Origin: Roseiarcus sp963751165
GTDB taxonomy: Bacteria > Pseudomonadota > Alphaproteobacteria > Rhizobiales > Beijerinckiaceae
DNA length: 64,000 nucleotides
Assembly (NCBI GenBank): GCA_963751165.1
Contig: CAVVTP010000001.1
Span: forward strand, 62,001-126,000
Reading direction: 5' to 3'
Numbering within the stretch: position 1 is the stretch's first letter; every line of letters begins with the position of its first letter. The position numbers and the translations under genes are program-made. The notes below the pieces were generated by a model. That model saw nothing but the letters and a program-made list of their open reading frames with translations, made no database searches and was not told the origin of the DNA. Positions 1 through 7,404 of this stretch are shown in pieces.

Positions 1-1
1 C

Positions 2-634
2 CAATTCCTGACCCATCCTGACCCGAAAATCATTGCCTCCCTCGACCCTATCCTTGGGGGCCCTGGCTGGCAGGACCGGCTCGATCTCACGATGAAGAAA
101 GGGCCTGCGGTAGAGAAGCTGTTCCGCGAGACGCTGAAGGCGGCGGGAAAGTTCGGCTACGTCGTCTCGACCAGGATCGACAAAGGCACGCAGGAGCGAC
201 CTCACTTTTTCCTGGCTTACGGAACGAAGGACCGAGCGGGCCTGAAAGCGTTTCGCGAGACCGAGTACAAGGCGCTGCGCGCACATGCCAAGAATCGGTC
301 CGCGGCTATGACTCGCAAGCGCGACGAACGGGCAAATACGGCCTCACTTTTCGCCGGTTTCGAGGCGGAGCAGAAGGAAGCTTCGATCGACGATCTCGTG
401 GACGAGCAGAAGGCCCTGGCGAAGGAAAGGCTGCTCGAGATGCTATCCATCGCCCGCGACGGCATGTTTTTCGGCGCTATCCTCGACGCCATGCTTGAGG
501 CCTTCATGCTGCGCGAGACTAACATGAAAGACGTGTGCGTGGACTTGGCCAAGGAGGGCAAGATCGAGAACACCTGGGGCACCGGGGGGCGCAAGCCCAC
601 CGATCACACCGTAATCAAGTTAGCGGCTACGTAA
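2..634 (+). CDS. tcmP: Three-Cys-motif partner protein TcmP, C-terminal part (5' end outside window)
   Basis: The frame is open from the window edge, so the first in-frame Met (base 92) is internal; about 210 residues are visible of a family that is usually 300-400 long. The segment around the visible start (KIIASLDPILGG, then a YVVSTR strand and FFLAYGTKDRAGLKAFRETE) matches my recollection of the conserved end of TcmP proteins. The family is found next to genes for a three-cysteine-motif protein (DUF5131, phage Gp37/Gp68-like) and is carried on mobile DNA; its biochemical role is not established. The expected partner would lie upstream, outside the window. The 3' end faces a phage-like terminase gene, which fits an accessory island. 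The family call is from sequence pattern and is moderately sure. Confidence 0.6.
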   Translation, partial: QFLTHPDPKIIASLDPILGGPGWQDRLDLTMKKGPAVEKLFRETLKAAGKFGYVVSTRIDKGTQERPHFFLAYGTKDRAGLKAFRETEYKALRAHAKNRSAAMTRKRDERANTASLFAGFEAEQKEASIDDLVDEQKALAKERLLEMLSIARDGMFFGAILDAMLEAFMLRETNMKDVCVDLAKEGKIENTWGTGGRKPTDHTVIKLAAT

Positions 635-969
635 ACCTCTAGCGGGTGGCGCTGAATGATCGGAACAGGGAGCCGACACAAGTTCCGCTCCTGGCGCGCC
701 TACGGCAGTTTTCTGAGGTTCACCACCCGTTCCAAGCTGATCCGGAGCGCCCGCTCAGGGTCAACACCACTCATTTCGGTTGCCGTGGCGATGAGGGCTT
801 TCGCAGGCGCCGGCGCGCGCCGCACGGGAAGTTTCGTCACACATCCAGCGCGAATCCTACGGGCGACATGAACTGCGGCCTAGGCGCGCTCCAAGCCGGC
901 GGCCGTCGCCTACCAAATAACGAACGTCGTCCAAAAACTCGACGGCGCCTGCGGGGTCGACCTCCCCCC
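635..969. other. Intergenic region between convergent tcmP and terminase genes
   Basis: No convincing gene. Both flanking genes end here. Short open frames exist on both strands (one of 71 codons on + from 656) but have no recognisable motif, no good ribosome binding site and no family resemblance. I see no strong terminator hairpin with a T-tract. Confidence 0.4.
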
Positions 970-2544
970 TCACCATCGCTGCAGACCGGCAAGGTAGGCA
1001 ACCTCGGCAGTCAGGTCCGTCCGCCGCGCCGGCTCGCTGAAAGCGTCCTCGGCCTCGCGGCGCCGCCGCTGCTCCGCCTGCTCCCTCCAATTCGGCCCGC
1101 CCCAAAGCTCCATCATGGCCAGGAAGGATTGCGACTCGCGGCTGTTGTTGGCCCAGGCGAGGAACTGCGAGGTCGAGTCGACCTGGTCGTCGTGGCGGCC
1201 GTTGGGGAAGACGGTGAGCTCGGCGAGGTAGTCGGCGAGCCAGGGCGCCTCGTCCGGAAGATGGACGAAGCCGTTCTCCATTGTCGCCGTCTGCGCATTG
1301 AGCCGCATGGTCTTGTCGCCGTCGGGGGAATAGCGCTTCACGCGCGACACGCCCTCGTGGATCAGGTCCTGGATGAGCTGCGTCCCCGAGGCGCGGTCCT
1401 CGATGAGGATCGTCTGCGGGCGGTGGAGCGCGTTCTGCTCGTGGGCGGCGCGCTTGAGCTCGGGGTAGGAGAGCTTCTTGCGCAACACGCCGATCAGCCA
1501 ATAGCGCGAGGCTTTGATCCCCCAGGTGGTGCAGACGGAATAGTCGGCAAGTTCGCTCGCCTTGTTGGCGGTGTCCCAGCTCTGCACGATGCGCTCGAAG
1601 GCGGGCGCCTCGTGGGTTTTGTAGCGGGGAAACCAGGACGCTTTCACCATGCCGCCGCCGGCGGGGGCCGGCCGCTGCTGGTATTGCGCGGCGAAATCCG
1701 TCTCGCTCATGGTGGCGCGGATCGTCTCGAGCGTTGAGAGCGATTCGCGATCCGGCTGCAGCGCCTCTCCCGCCGCGCGGGAGAATTCCTGCCGGCCGAA
1801 CGGCGTCTCGACGACATGGACCTCGTCCTCTTCCGCGATCGCAGGCAACGAGAGGCGCTCCCAGCCGCCCTGCTCCATGAGATGGCCGACCAGATCGTCC
1901 TCGTGCAGCCGCTGCATGACGATGACGATCGCGCCCTTTTCCTTGTTGTTGAGCCGCGGATAGAGCGTGCCGCCGAACCAGTCGTTGACCGCGCGGCGCT
2001 GGCTCTGCGACATCGCCTCCGCGGGCTTCAGCGGGTCGTCGATGATGATCACGTCGGCGCCGCGGCCGGTGAGCACGCCGCCGACCGAGGTCGCGAGGCG
2101 AAAGCCGCCCTCGGTGGTCGCGAGCTCGGCCAGCGGCTCGCGGGCCGAGGCGAGGCGGGTCATGGGAAACAGATCGCGGTACCAGTCCGACGCCATGATC
2201 GTGCGGCACTTGCGGGCGAAATCGTCCGACAGGCTCTGGGCGTAGCTCACGTTGACGATGGCGAGGCTCGGATCGCGCCCGAGGAGCCACGCCGGCAGCG
2301 CGACGGAGGCGGTCAGCGATTTCAAATGCCGCGGCGGCACGTTGACGATGAGCCGCTTCGCCTTCCCCTCGCCCACCGCCTGAAGCCGCGATGCGAGCAC
2401 CTCAGTGTGCCACGCCGGCGTATAGGCGTGGCGCCCGTGCAGCACGCCGATGCAGCGCACCAGGAAGGAGTGGAAATTTTTTGCGAGCGCGACCCGAACC
2501 CTGTCGAGCCCCACCGCCTGCGCCGAGACCGGCTGGAACGTCAT
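970..2544 (-). CDS. terL: Phage-type terminase large subunit (TerL)
   Basis: Packaging motor ATPase and nuclease that cuts concatemeric phage DNA and pumps it into proheads. At 524 residues from the Met at 2544, the length is normal. The open frame runs another 113 codons upstream through a hairpin repeat, and that extension is low-complexity, so I rejected it. Visible parts: a Walker-A-like loop PPRHLKS (residues 70-76), Walker B VIIIDD (165-170), the VMQRLHEDDL segment typical of this family after the ATPase core, then the RNase-H-fold nuclease with SWDTA (Asp near 324), LIEDRASG (near 382) and GRHDDQVDS (near 452). It lies downstream of a DUF5681 gene, the usual neighbour of such terminases. 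No portal, capsid or tail gene is present in the window, so this is a remnant or the edge of a prophage. Family call is secure. Confidence 0.93.
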   Translation of the reverse strand: MTFQPVSAQAVGLDRVRVALAKNFHSFLVRCIGVLHGRHAYTPAWHTEVLASRLQAVGEGKAKRLIVNVPPRHLKSLTASVALPAWLLGRDPSLAIVNVSYAQSLSDDFARKCRTIMASDWYRDLFPMTRLASAREPLAELATTEGGFRLATSVGGVLTGRGADVIIIDDPLKPAEAMSQSQRRAVNDWFGGTLYPRLNNKEKGAIVIVMQRLHEDDLVGHLMEQGGWERLSLPAIAEEDEVHVVETPFGRQEFSRAAGEALQPDRESLSTLETIRATMSETDFAAQYQQRPAPAGGGMVKASWFPRYKTHEAPAFERIVQSWDTANKASELADYSVCTTWGIKASRYWLIGVLRKKLSYPELKRAAHEQNALHRPQTILIEDRASGTQLIQDLIHEGVSRVKRYSPDGDKTMRLNAQTATMENGFVHLPDEAPWLADYLAELTVFPNGRHDDQVDSTSQFLAWANNSRESQSFLAMMELWGGPNWREQAEQRRRREAEDAFSEPARRTDLTAEVAYLAGLQRW

Positions 2545-2886
2545 GGCCGCCTCATGGGGTAACTGCCAAGGTGGGCTCGATGTGGAAGGCGGATGGTCTT
2601 CCCACCCTCGTCCTCCGCCTGCGCCTCCAGCCCAGTGCGCATGAAACCGGCCCAGAACGCGGCGCCCAGGCCCCCTTCCACCCTCCCGCCATTTCGCTGC
2701 GCTCCATGGGGGAGGATAACGAAGGGCAGCCGCTTTCCCGCGCGCTGGCGAGGGGACCGTGCGAAGCACGGTGGAGGGGGCTCGCCTTCCAAACCGGATT
2801 CGCTCCGGCAAGCGAGGTGCGCTCGCCGGCCGCGAAAGTGACGGCGCGGCAGCTGGAGGAATCCACCTTGCGAGTTGCCTCACGGG
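2545..2886. repeat. Gap between DUF5681 and terL holding a palindromic dispersed-type repeat
   Basis: The 342 bases contain no supported gene. Around 2690-2840 the strand alternates purine-rich and pyrimidine-rich blocks (GGGGGAGG, GGTGGAGGGGG) typical of rhizobial intergenic repeats. Within it is a perfect 7-bp hairpin with a 3-base loop, ACCGTGC-GAA-GCACGGT, at 2756-2772. It separates two genes expected to be co-transcribed, so the repeat probably inserted into the operon or attenuates it. The repeat identity is inference; copies elsewhere in the genome would confirm it. Confidence 0.5.
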
Positions 2887-3357
2887 TCATTGCAACGGCC
2901 GGGACAGGGTGCGGACGAGATCGGCGATGACCAGGTCGTCGTTCTCGTCGAGGCGCCGGGGCTGAGAGGGATCGCGGCGGGCCTGCTCCTCGCGCAACAG
3001 CGAGAAGACGAGCTGGGTCGCGTGGCGGTCGCCGCCCGCCGCGCGGTTGACGAGCTGCGTCACCGTGAGCTCGAGCTTGGAGAGGGTGCGCACCGCCCCG
3101 CTCTTTTCCTTGAGCTCGACCGTCTCTTGCAGCGCTTTGGCCACCAGCCTGCTGATTTGGTGGTTCTTGGCCACGCCGCTCGGGTTGCCGGACTGGCCGG
3201 GACGGAAGCGGGTGGCGCGCGGCGGCCGGCCATAGCCGACGCGCTCCTCCTCGGCGGGCCCGTTCTGTCCGGGGGGCGAGGCTTCGTCGGCAGTGGAAGG
3301 CGGCGTCTTCGGCGTCGTCATCGCGCGGACTCCGTAGGTGTGTGTCTCAGAAGTCAT
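2887..3357 (-). CDS. DUF5681 domain protein (phage-associated, upstream of terminase)
   Basis: 156 residues from the Met at 3357, which has GAGG five bases upstream. A second Met at 3321 (MTTPKTPPS) would give 144 residues and cannot be excluded. The hallmark is the motif GRPPRATRFRPGQSGNPSG near residues 50-70, which defines DUF5681, followed by a helical domain. Proteins of this family are short, have a disordered Pro/Ser-rich start, and are encoded just before terminase large subunits in prophages; a small-terminase-like or DNA-binding role is often suspected but unproven. Here it lies between the ParB-like gene and terL on the same strand. The function is unknown; the family assignment is firm. 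Confidence 0.8.
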   Translation of the reverse strand: MTSETHTYGVRAMTTPKTPPSTADEASPPGQNGPAEEERVGYGRPPRATRFRPGQSGNPSGVAKNHQISRLVAKALQETVELKEKSGAVRTLSKLELTVTQLVNRAAGGDRHATQLVFSLLREEQARRDPSQPRRLDENDDLVIADLVRTLSRPLQ

Positions 3358-3383
3358 GGACCTCATTCTGAGGCAGGCATGGG

Positions 3384-3433
3384 CCTCATCCTGAGGCGCC
3401 CTTTGCGCAAGCAAAGGGCCTCGAAGGACGAGG
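3384..3433. repeat. Rhizobial-type palindromic intergenic repeat
   Basis: The ends pair as CCTCATCCT with AGGACGAGG (one G-T mismatch), and the centre is a perfect 9-bp stem GCCCTTTGC / GCAAAGGGC (3398-3406 and 3411-3419) with loop GCAA. The CCTCATCCTGAG start and TCGAAGGACGAGG end are what I know from dispersed palindromic repeats abundant in Bradyrhizobium relatives. It sits between the ParB-like gene and the DUF5681 gene, directly before the latter's ribosome binding site, so it may act as an RNA hairpin inside the transcript. Confidence 0.75.
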
Positions 3434-3456
3434 ACGGCGGACTTTTGAAACAGGCT

Positions 3457-4206
3457 CTAAGACTTCGCCCGGCGGCGGCCGCGCGCGGTCGAGGCGAAGC
3501 TCTCGCTGGTCGACTCCAGCCGGGCGCTTTCGCCCGACAGCGCCTGCCAGCGCCGGATCGCGCCGTCGACCGCCAGCAAGGCGCCGTCGTCGCCTTCGCC
3601 GCAGAGCAGCCGATGCGGCCCGAGGCGCCATGCGTCGCCCGCCCGGGCGACGGGCCGCGCCTTGCCGCTCGCCCTCTCCGGGCTTGACCCGGGCTTTGCG
3701 GGGGGAGAGTTGGGGCGGCGGTCGGATGCGGCGGCTTGCTCCCCGCGCCCGGCGGCGCCGGAGGGGACCGCGGGGTCAAATCCGATCATCAGATCGATCT
3801 CGGCGAGCGAGAAGCCGGTGGCGGAGAGGGCGAAATCCGGGTCGAGGCCGCCGATCTCCCTGAGCTCCAGGCCGAGCAGCGGATTGTCCCAGGTGGCGAA
3901 TTCGGCGAGGCGATTGTCGGCGATCATGAACCCCCGGCGCTCGGCGTCGTCGAGATGCTCGAGCATGATCGTCGGGACCTTTTCGAGCCCGAGGCGCTCG
4001 GCGGCGCGCAGGCGGCCATGGCCGGCGATGACCCGGCTGTCGCGGTCGATCAGCAGCGGAACGTTGAAGCCGAACGCCGCGATGCTGTCGGCGATGGCGG
4101 CGACCTGCCGATCCGAATGAACGCGGGCGTTGTGCGGATTGGGCTGAAGGCTTGCCACCGGGCGCCAGCTGACCGCGATTTTCGCGGGGGAAGGTTCGGC
4201 TGTCAT
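3457..4206 (-). CDS. ParB/Srx-fold domain protein, phage-associated, lacking the usual methyltransferase part
   Basis: 249 residues from the Met at 4206, which has AAGGAAA upstream; a GTG at 4239 is possible but has no such site. Residues 8-110 are a ParB-like nuclease/CTPase domain: LQPNPHNARVHS, then RVIAGHGRLRAAERLGL with the conserved GHGR box, and PTIMLEHLDDAERR followed by IADNRLAEFATWD. Residues 180-205 read GDAWRLGPHRLLCGEG, the linker that in many relatives leads into an N4/N6 adenine methyltransferase. Here it passes almost directly into AIRRWQALSG, which resembles the end of those longer proteins. So the methyltransferase core is missing, either deleted or naturally absent. First gene of the phage-like unit, driven by the promoter at 4245-4292. 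Confidence 0.8.
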   Translation of the reverse strand: MTAEPSPAKIAVSWRPVASLQPNPHNARVHSDRQVAAIADSIAAFGFNVPLLIDRDSRVIAGHGRLRAAERLGLEKVPTIMLEHLDDAERRGFMIADNRLAEFATWDNPLLGLELREIGGLDPDFALSATGFSLAEIDLMIGFDPAVPSGAAGRGEQAAASDRRPNSPPAKPGSSPERASGKARPVARAGDAWRLGPHRLLCGEGDDGALLAVDGAIRRWQALSGESARLESTSESFASTARGRRRAKS

Positions 4207-4244
4207 TGATGGTTTCCTTCGCGGGAGTTGCTCGAGCACGCTCG

Positions 4245-4292
4245 TCTACCTATGGTAGATCGTATTATGCTCGGCAGCGCGCGGATTGTCAA
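4245..4292 (-). promoter_or_regulatory. Sigma-70 promoter with overlapping palindromic operator
   Basis: Read on the minus strand: TTGACA (4292-4287), exactly 17 bases, then CATAAT (4269-4264). Immediately after, covering the expected transcription start, is the perfect inverted repeat TCTACC-ATA-GGTAGA (4259-4245). The start codon of the ParB-like gene follows 38 bases later. A near-consensus promoter in this G+C-rich genome, with a symmetric site across +1, is typical of a repressor-controlled phage or mobile-element promoter. The promoter elements are seen directly; the operator role is inference and no matching regulator gene is in the window. Confidence 0.75.
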
Positions 4293-4592
4293 GAACAAAA
4301 TAGCAACAAACTTGTATTGTTACGTTAATTCAGTTGCTTATGACAAAATATTGATGTCGCGGCGCTTGGGTCGACAAAATTCCCTGGCGCCTCCCCGACC
4401 AGGGAAAGGCAAATTCCCTGGTCGCCCCGCCCGCCTTCGTCAAGGTCGCCCCGTAAGCCGCTGATTCCGGTCGTTTTCCCCGGTCCACTACGGCCCCGGC
4501 GCGGCCATTTCTGCGCCGCCAGGGAAAACCAGGGAAACCAGGGAAAGGCGGAAAACGCCGGAGCGGCGCCGCGAGCCGCGCCGCCGGCGCGT
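4293..4592. other. A+T-richer spacer and TTCCCTGGTC inverted repeats downstream of map
   Basis: About 70 bases upstream of the promoter are distinctly A+T-rich (4290-4350), unlike the flanks, as expected at the edge of acquired DNA or for an UP-like element. Further on, GACCAGGGAA and TTCCCTGGTC form an inverted repeat near 4396-4424, and ACCAGGGAAA recurs near 4530-4555. These resemble the CAGGGAA-containing intergenic blocks at 22.3 and 38.8 kb. No gene seen. Confidence 0.45.
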
Positions 4593-5423
4593 TCAGATCG
4601 GCGCGCGGTCGGCGCCGGTCGGGGACAGGGTGAAGATCTCGTAGCCGGTCTCGGTGACGGCGACGGTATGCTCGAACTGCGCCGACAGCGACCGGTCGCG
4701 CGTCACCGCCGTCCAGCCGTCCGACAGGATTTTCACCCCGTAGCCGCCGAGATTGATCATCGGCTCGACGGTGAAGAACATGCCGGGTTTGAGCGGGGCG
4801 CCCTCGCCTCTGCGCCCGACGTGAAGGATGTTCGGCTCGTCGTGGAACAGCCGGCCGAGCCCATGGCCGCAGAAGTCGCGCACAACCGAACAGCGCTCGC
4901 CCTCGGCGTAGGTCTGGATGGCGAAGCCGATGTCGCCCGTGGTCCCCCCCGGTTTGATCGCCGCGATCCCGCGCATCAGGGCCTCGTAGGTGACGTCGAT
5001 CAGGCGCTGCGCCCGGCGGGGCGGCTCGCCGGCCGCGAACATGCGGCTCGCGTCGCCGTGCCAGCCGTCGACGATGAAGGTGACGTCGATGTTGAGGATG
5101 TCGCCGTCCCGCAGCGGCTTGTCGTCCGGAATGCCGTGACACACGACATGGTTGATCGAGGTGCAGATCGACTTGCGATAGCCGCGGTAGTTGAGCGGAG
5201 CCGGATAGGCGTCGTGATCGCGAGCGAACTCGAACACGAACTTGTCGAGGCTCGCCGTCGTGACCCCCGGCTTGACCAAAGGGCCGATCTGGTCGAGCGC
5301 CTCGGCGACCAGAGCGCCCGCCTTGCGCATCCCCTCGAAATCTTCAGGTCCGTGAAGGCGGATTTGCCCGCTCCGCCGGGCCGCTCTTTCCGACGCGGGC
5401 ACGAAAATCGTCGATGTCGTCAC
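4593..5423 (-). CDS. map: Methionine aminopeptidase type I
   Basis: Removes the N-terminal Met from nascent proteins in the cytoplasm; metal-dependent. 276 residues from a GTG at 5423 with AAGGA seven bases upstream. The pita-bread fold ligands are all visible in order: Asp in NIDVT and Asp in HGDASR, His in FCGHGLG, Glu in TVEPM, Glu in QFEHT, plus the substrate-pocket His in NHVVCHGIP. Length is slightly above the 250-265 norm because of about 20 extra N-terminal residues, as in many alphaproteobacteria. Divergent from the CinA/MoaB-like gene. Very sure. Confidence 0.96.
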   Translation of the reverse strand: MTTSTIFVPASERAARRSGQIRLHGPEDFEGMRKAGALVAEALDQIGPLVKPGVTTASLDKFVFEFARDHDAYPAPLNYRGYRKSICTSINHVVCHGIPDDKPLRDGDILNIDVTFIVDGWHGDASRMFAAGEPPRRAQRLIDVTYEALMRGIAAIKPGGTTGDIGFAIQTYAEGERCSVVRDFCGHGLGRLFHDEPNILHVGRRGEGAPLKPGMFFTVEPMINLGGYGVKILSDGWTAVTRDRSLSAQFEHTVAVTETGYEIFTLSPTGADRAPI

Positions 5424-5547
5424 CAGGGTTCCTTTGCCGCTTGCCGCCCCATGGGATTACATATTGCTTCGCGGAGCGCCGAACACAAGGCGCTTGACGC
5501 GCTTTCCACCGGGCCGCAGCAGGCCCCGAATCCGAGGAGATTTCCGA

Positions 5548-6300
5548 ATGAGCGGACCGTCGACAGTCACCGCCGCCATCCTGGTCATCGGCGACGAGAT
5601 CCTGTCCGGCCGCACCAAGGACCGCAACATCGGCTATATCGCCGAATATCTCGGAAAGATCGGCGTCGACCTGCGCGAGGCGCGGGTCGTGCCGGACGTC
5701 GAGGAGGAGATCGTCGCGGCGCTGAACGCGCTGAGGTCCCGCTACGACTACGTCGTCACGACCGGCGGGATCGGCCCGACCCACGACGACATCACCGCGG
5801 ACGCCGTCGCCCGCGCTTTCGGCGTTTCGATCAGCGAGGACCCGCGGGTCATCGCCCTGATGGCGCAGCGCTACGGCCCGGGCGAGTTCACCCCGGCGCG
5901 GCGGCGCATGGCGCGCATTCCGGACGGGGCCGAGCTCGTCAGCAATCCGGTCTCGACCGCGCCCGGGTTCCATATCGGTAACGTCTTCGTGCTGGCGGGG
6001 GTGCCGCAGGTCATGCAGGCGATGCTCGACGTCGCGGTCAAGTCGATGCGGACGGGCGCGACGATGGCGGTCGAGACGATCGAGGCCGGGACCACTCCCG
6101 AGGGGCGCTACGGCGACGCGCTCGGGGCGATCGCCAAGGCGCTGCCGACCGTCTCGATCGGCTCCTATCCCTCGTACAAGGACGGGCGGTTCAATAACCA
6201 GATCGTCGTTCGCGGCAAGGACCCCGAGGCGGTCGACGCGGCGCGGCAGGCCGTCGAGGCGATGCTGGCGGCGATGCGCAGCGACGCGAAGCCTCTATAG
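5548..6300 (+). CDS. Competence/damage-inducible protein A-like molybdopterin-binding protein (short CinA form)
   Basis: 250 residues from the Met at 5548, preceded by GAGGAGA; the open frame extends further upstream but without a site. The MoCF (MogA/MoaB-like) domain fills the protein: VIGDEILSGRTKDRN at the start, then the signature TTGGIGPTHDDITADAVA near residue 75. The C-terminal deamidase domain of full-length CinA (about 400 residues) is absent, so this is the stand-alone short form common in alphaproteobacteria. Such proteins are linked to molybdopterin chemistry or NAD-related nucleotide salvage; the exact reaction is not known for the short form. Divergent from map. Confidence 0.88.
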   Translation: MSGPSTVTAAILVIGDEILSGRTKDRNIGYIAEYLGKIGVDLREARVVPDVEEEIVAALNALRSRYDYVVTTGGIGPTHDDITADAVARAFGVSISEDPRVIALMAQRYGPGEFTPARRRMARIPDGAELVSNPVSTAPGFHIGNVFVLAGVPQVMQAMLDVAVKSMRTGATMAVETIEAGTTPEGRYGDALGAIAKALPTVSIGSYPSYKDGRFNNQIVVRGKDPEAVDAARQAVEAMLAAMRSDAKPL

Positions 6301-6640
6301 GGCGGGCGCGGTTCGAGGGCCCCAAAGGGGTCGGGTCGCTGGTGACAGGGCTGGAAACAGCGGATTTCTGGCAAAACGGCCGCCTTTCTGCGCCCCTTGC
6401 GGTCAAAATTCCAGCCATTCCAAGGCGCTGGCGGGGAAGGGCCGCTGCAGGCGAACAGCGGAAAGATTCGCGTAACAGCGGATTTCCAGCGCGGCGGACT
6501 TCGACCGGCAGAAGAGGTCAGGTCGGCGCCGCCCGCAAATTCGTCGGGAAAAGATGTCGAGCGCGCTCCGGGCGCCTGTTTCGCCGGCCTTTGCGGCTTG
6601 CTAAAGCTTCGCCGCCGTTCTTGAAGCCAAGGAGCCGCCC
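6301..6640. repeat. Intergenic block with repeated AACAGCGGA units
   Basis: No gene. AACAGCG occurs at 6356, 6454 and 6474, the first and third followed by GATTTC. Similar AACAGGGAA / AACAGCGGA units recur at 22.3-22.5 kb and CAGGGAA units at 38.8-39.0 kb, so this looks like one dispersed intergenic family. The last 20 bases hold the ribosome binding site AAGGAG of gpt. Confidence 0.55.
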
Positions 6641-7138
6641 ATGACCGCCCGCAGCGAAAAGGCCTTCCCGGTCTCGTGGGATCAGTTCCACCGCGACGCG
6701 CGGGCGCTCGCCTGGCGGTTGGCCTCCTCGGGGCCGTTCGACGCGCTGGTCGCGATCACCCGCGGCGGCCTCGTGCCGGCGGCGATCGTGGCGCGCGAGC
6801 TCGACGTCAGGGTGATCGAGACGGTCTGCATCGTCTCTTACCACGACTACAAGCAGCAAGGGGAACTCAAGGTCCTGAAAGCCATCGGCCCGGACCTCTC
6901 GAAGCTCGACCAGGGCGCGCGCATCCTCATCATCGACGACCTCGTCGACACCGGCGCGACCGCCAAGGTCGTACGCGAGATGCTGCCGAAGGCGCATTTC
7001 GCCACCATCTACGCTAAACCCCTCGGCCGGCCGCTGGTCGACACCTTCATCACCGAAGTGTCGCAGGACACCTGGATCTACTTCCCCTGGGACATGGGCC
7101 TCGCCTTCCAGCCGCCGATCGCCAAGGACGGCGCGTGA
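6641..7138 (+). CDS. gpt: Xanthine-guanine phosphoribosyltransferase
   Basis: Salvages guanine and xanthine with PRPP to GMP and XMP. 165 residues, close to the usual 150-165, from a Met with AAGGAG seven bases upstream. The PRPP loop is LIIDDLVDTGATAK near residues 101-114, with an ITRGGLVPA loop near 44 and IVSYHDYKQQGELKV in the flexible hood. The C-terminal WIYFPWDMG segment is characteristic of Gpt rather than of other phosphoribosyltransferases. Stand-alone gene. Very sure. Confidence 0.95.
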   Translation: MTARSEKAFPVSWDQFHRDARALAWRLASSGPFDALVAITRGGLVPAAIVARELDVRVIETVCIVSYHDYKQQGELKVLKAIGPDLSKLDQGARILIIDDLVDTGATAKVVREMLPKAHFATIYAKPLGRPLVDTFITEVSQDTWIYFPWDMGLAFQPPIAKDGA

Positions 7139-7181
7139 GGAGCGTCGCTGAAGGATTGGAACGCGACACGAGGACCGCCCT

Positions 7182-7349
7182 ATGAGGAGCGCCGAGGCCA
7201 TCAGCATCGTCTGCGCGCTGGCAGCCGCCGCCTTCGGTTTTTGGTCCGCGTCGGTCTCGATTCCCAATTCAAGGCGCAGCGTCATAGCCGCGCTATTTGC
7301 TGTCGCCAGCGCAATCGCCGGGGTAATCGCGTTCTACCTTATTCCCTAA
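7182..7349 (+). CDS. Small hydrophobic two-helix membrane protein
   Basis: 55 residues (MRSAEAISIV... ending FYLIP) with two hydrophobic stretches, roughly residues 5-26 and 32-54, separated by a short polar turn, NSRRS. This suggests a hairpin in the inner membrane. Its start is 44 bases after the gpt stop. The codon pattern is G/C-ending like its neighbours, and the region is otherwise non-coding, which supports a real gene, but I recognise no family. An alternative is a chance open frame. Confidence 0.5.
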   Translation: MRSAEAISIVCALAAAAFGFWSASVSIPNSRRSVIAALFAVASAIAGVIAFYLIP

Positions 7350-7404
7350 TACGGTCGCCGAATTGACAACTCCTCCGGCGATTTCCTTCGATCAGGGCGA
7401 ACTC

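Noticed and set aside
857..2290. 477-codon frame in the terminase region
   Set aside because: Out-of-frame, Arg-rich copy of terL; TerL motifs are all in the neighbouring frame.
2545..2883. 113-codon upstream extension of TerL
   Set aside because: Translates a hairpin repeat into low-complexity Pro/Arg sequence; the Met at 2544 gives the normal family length.
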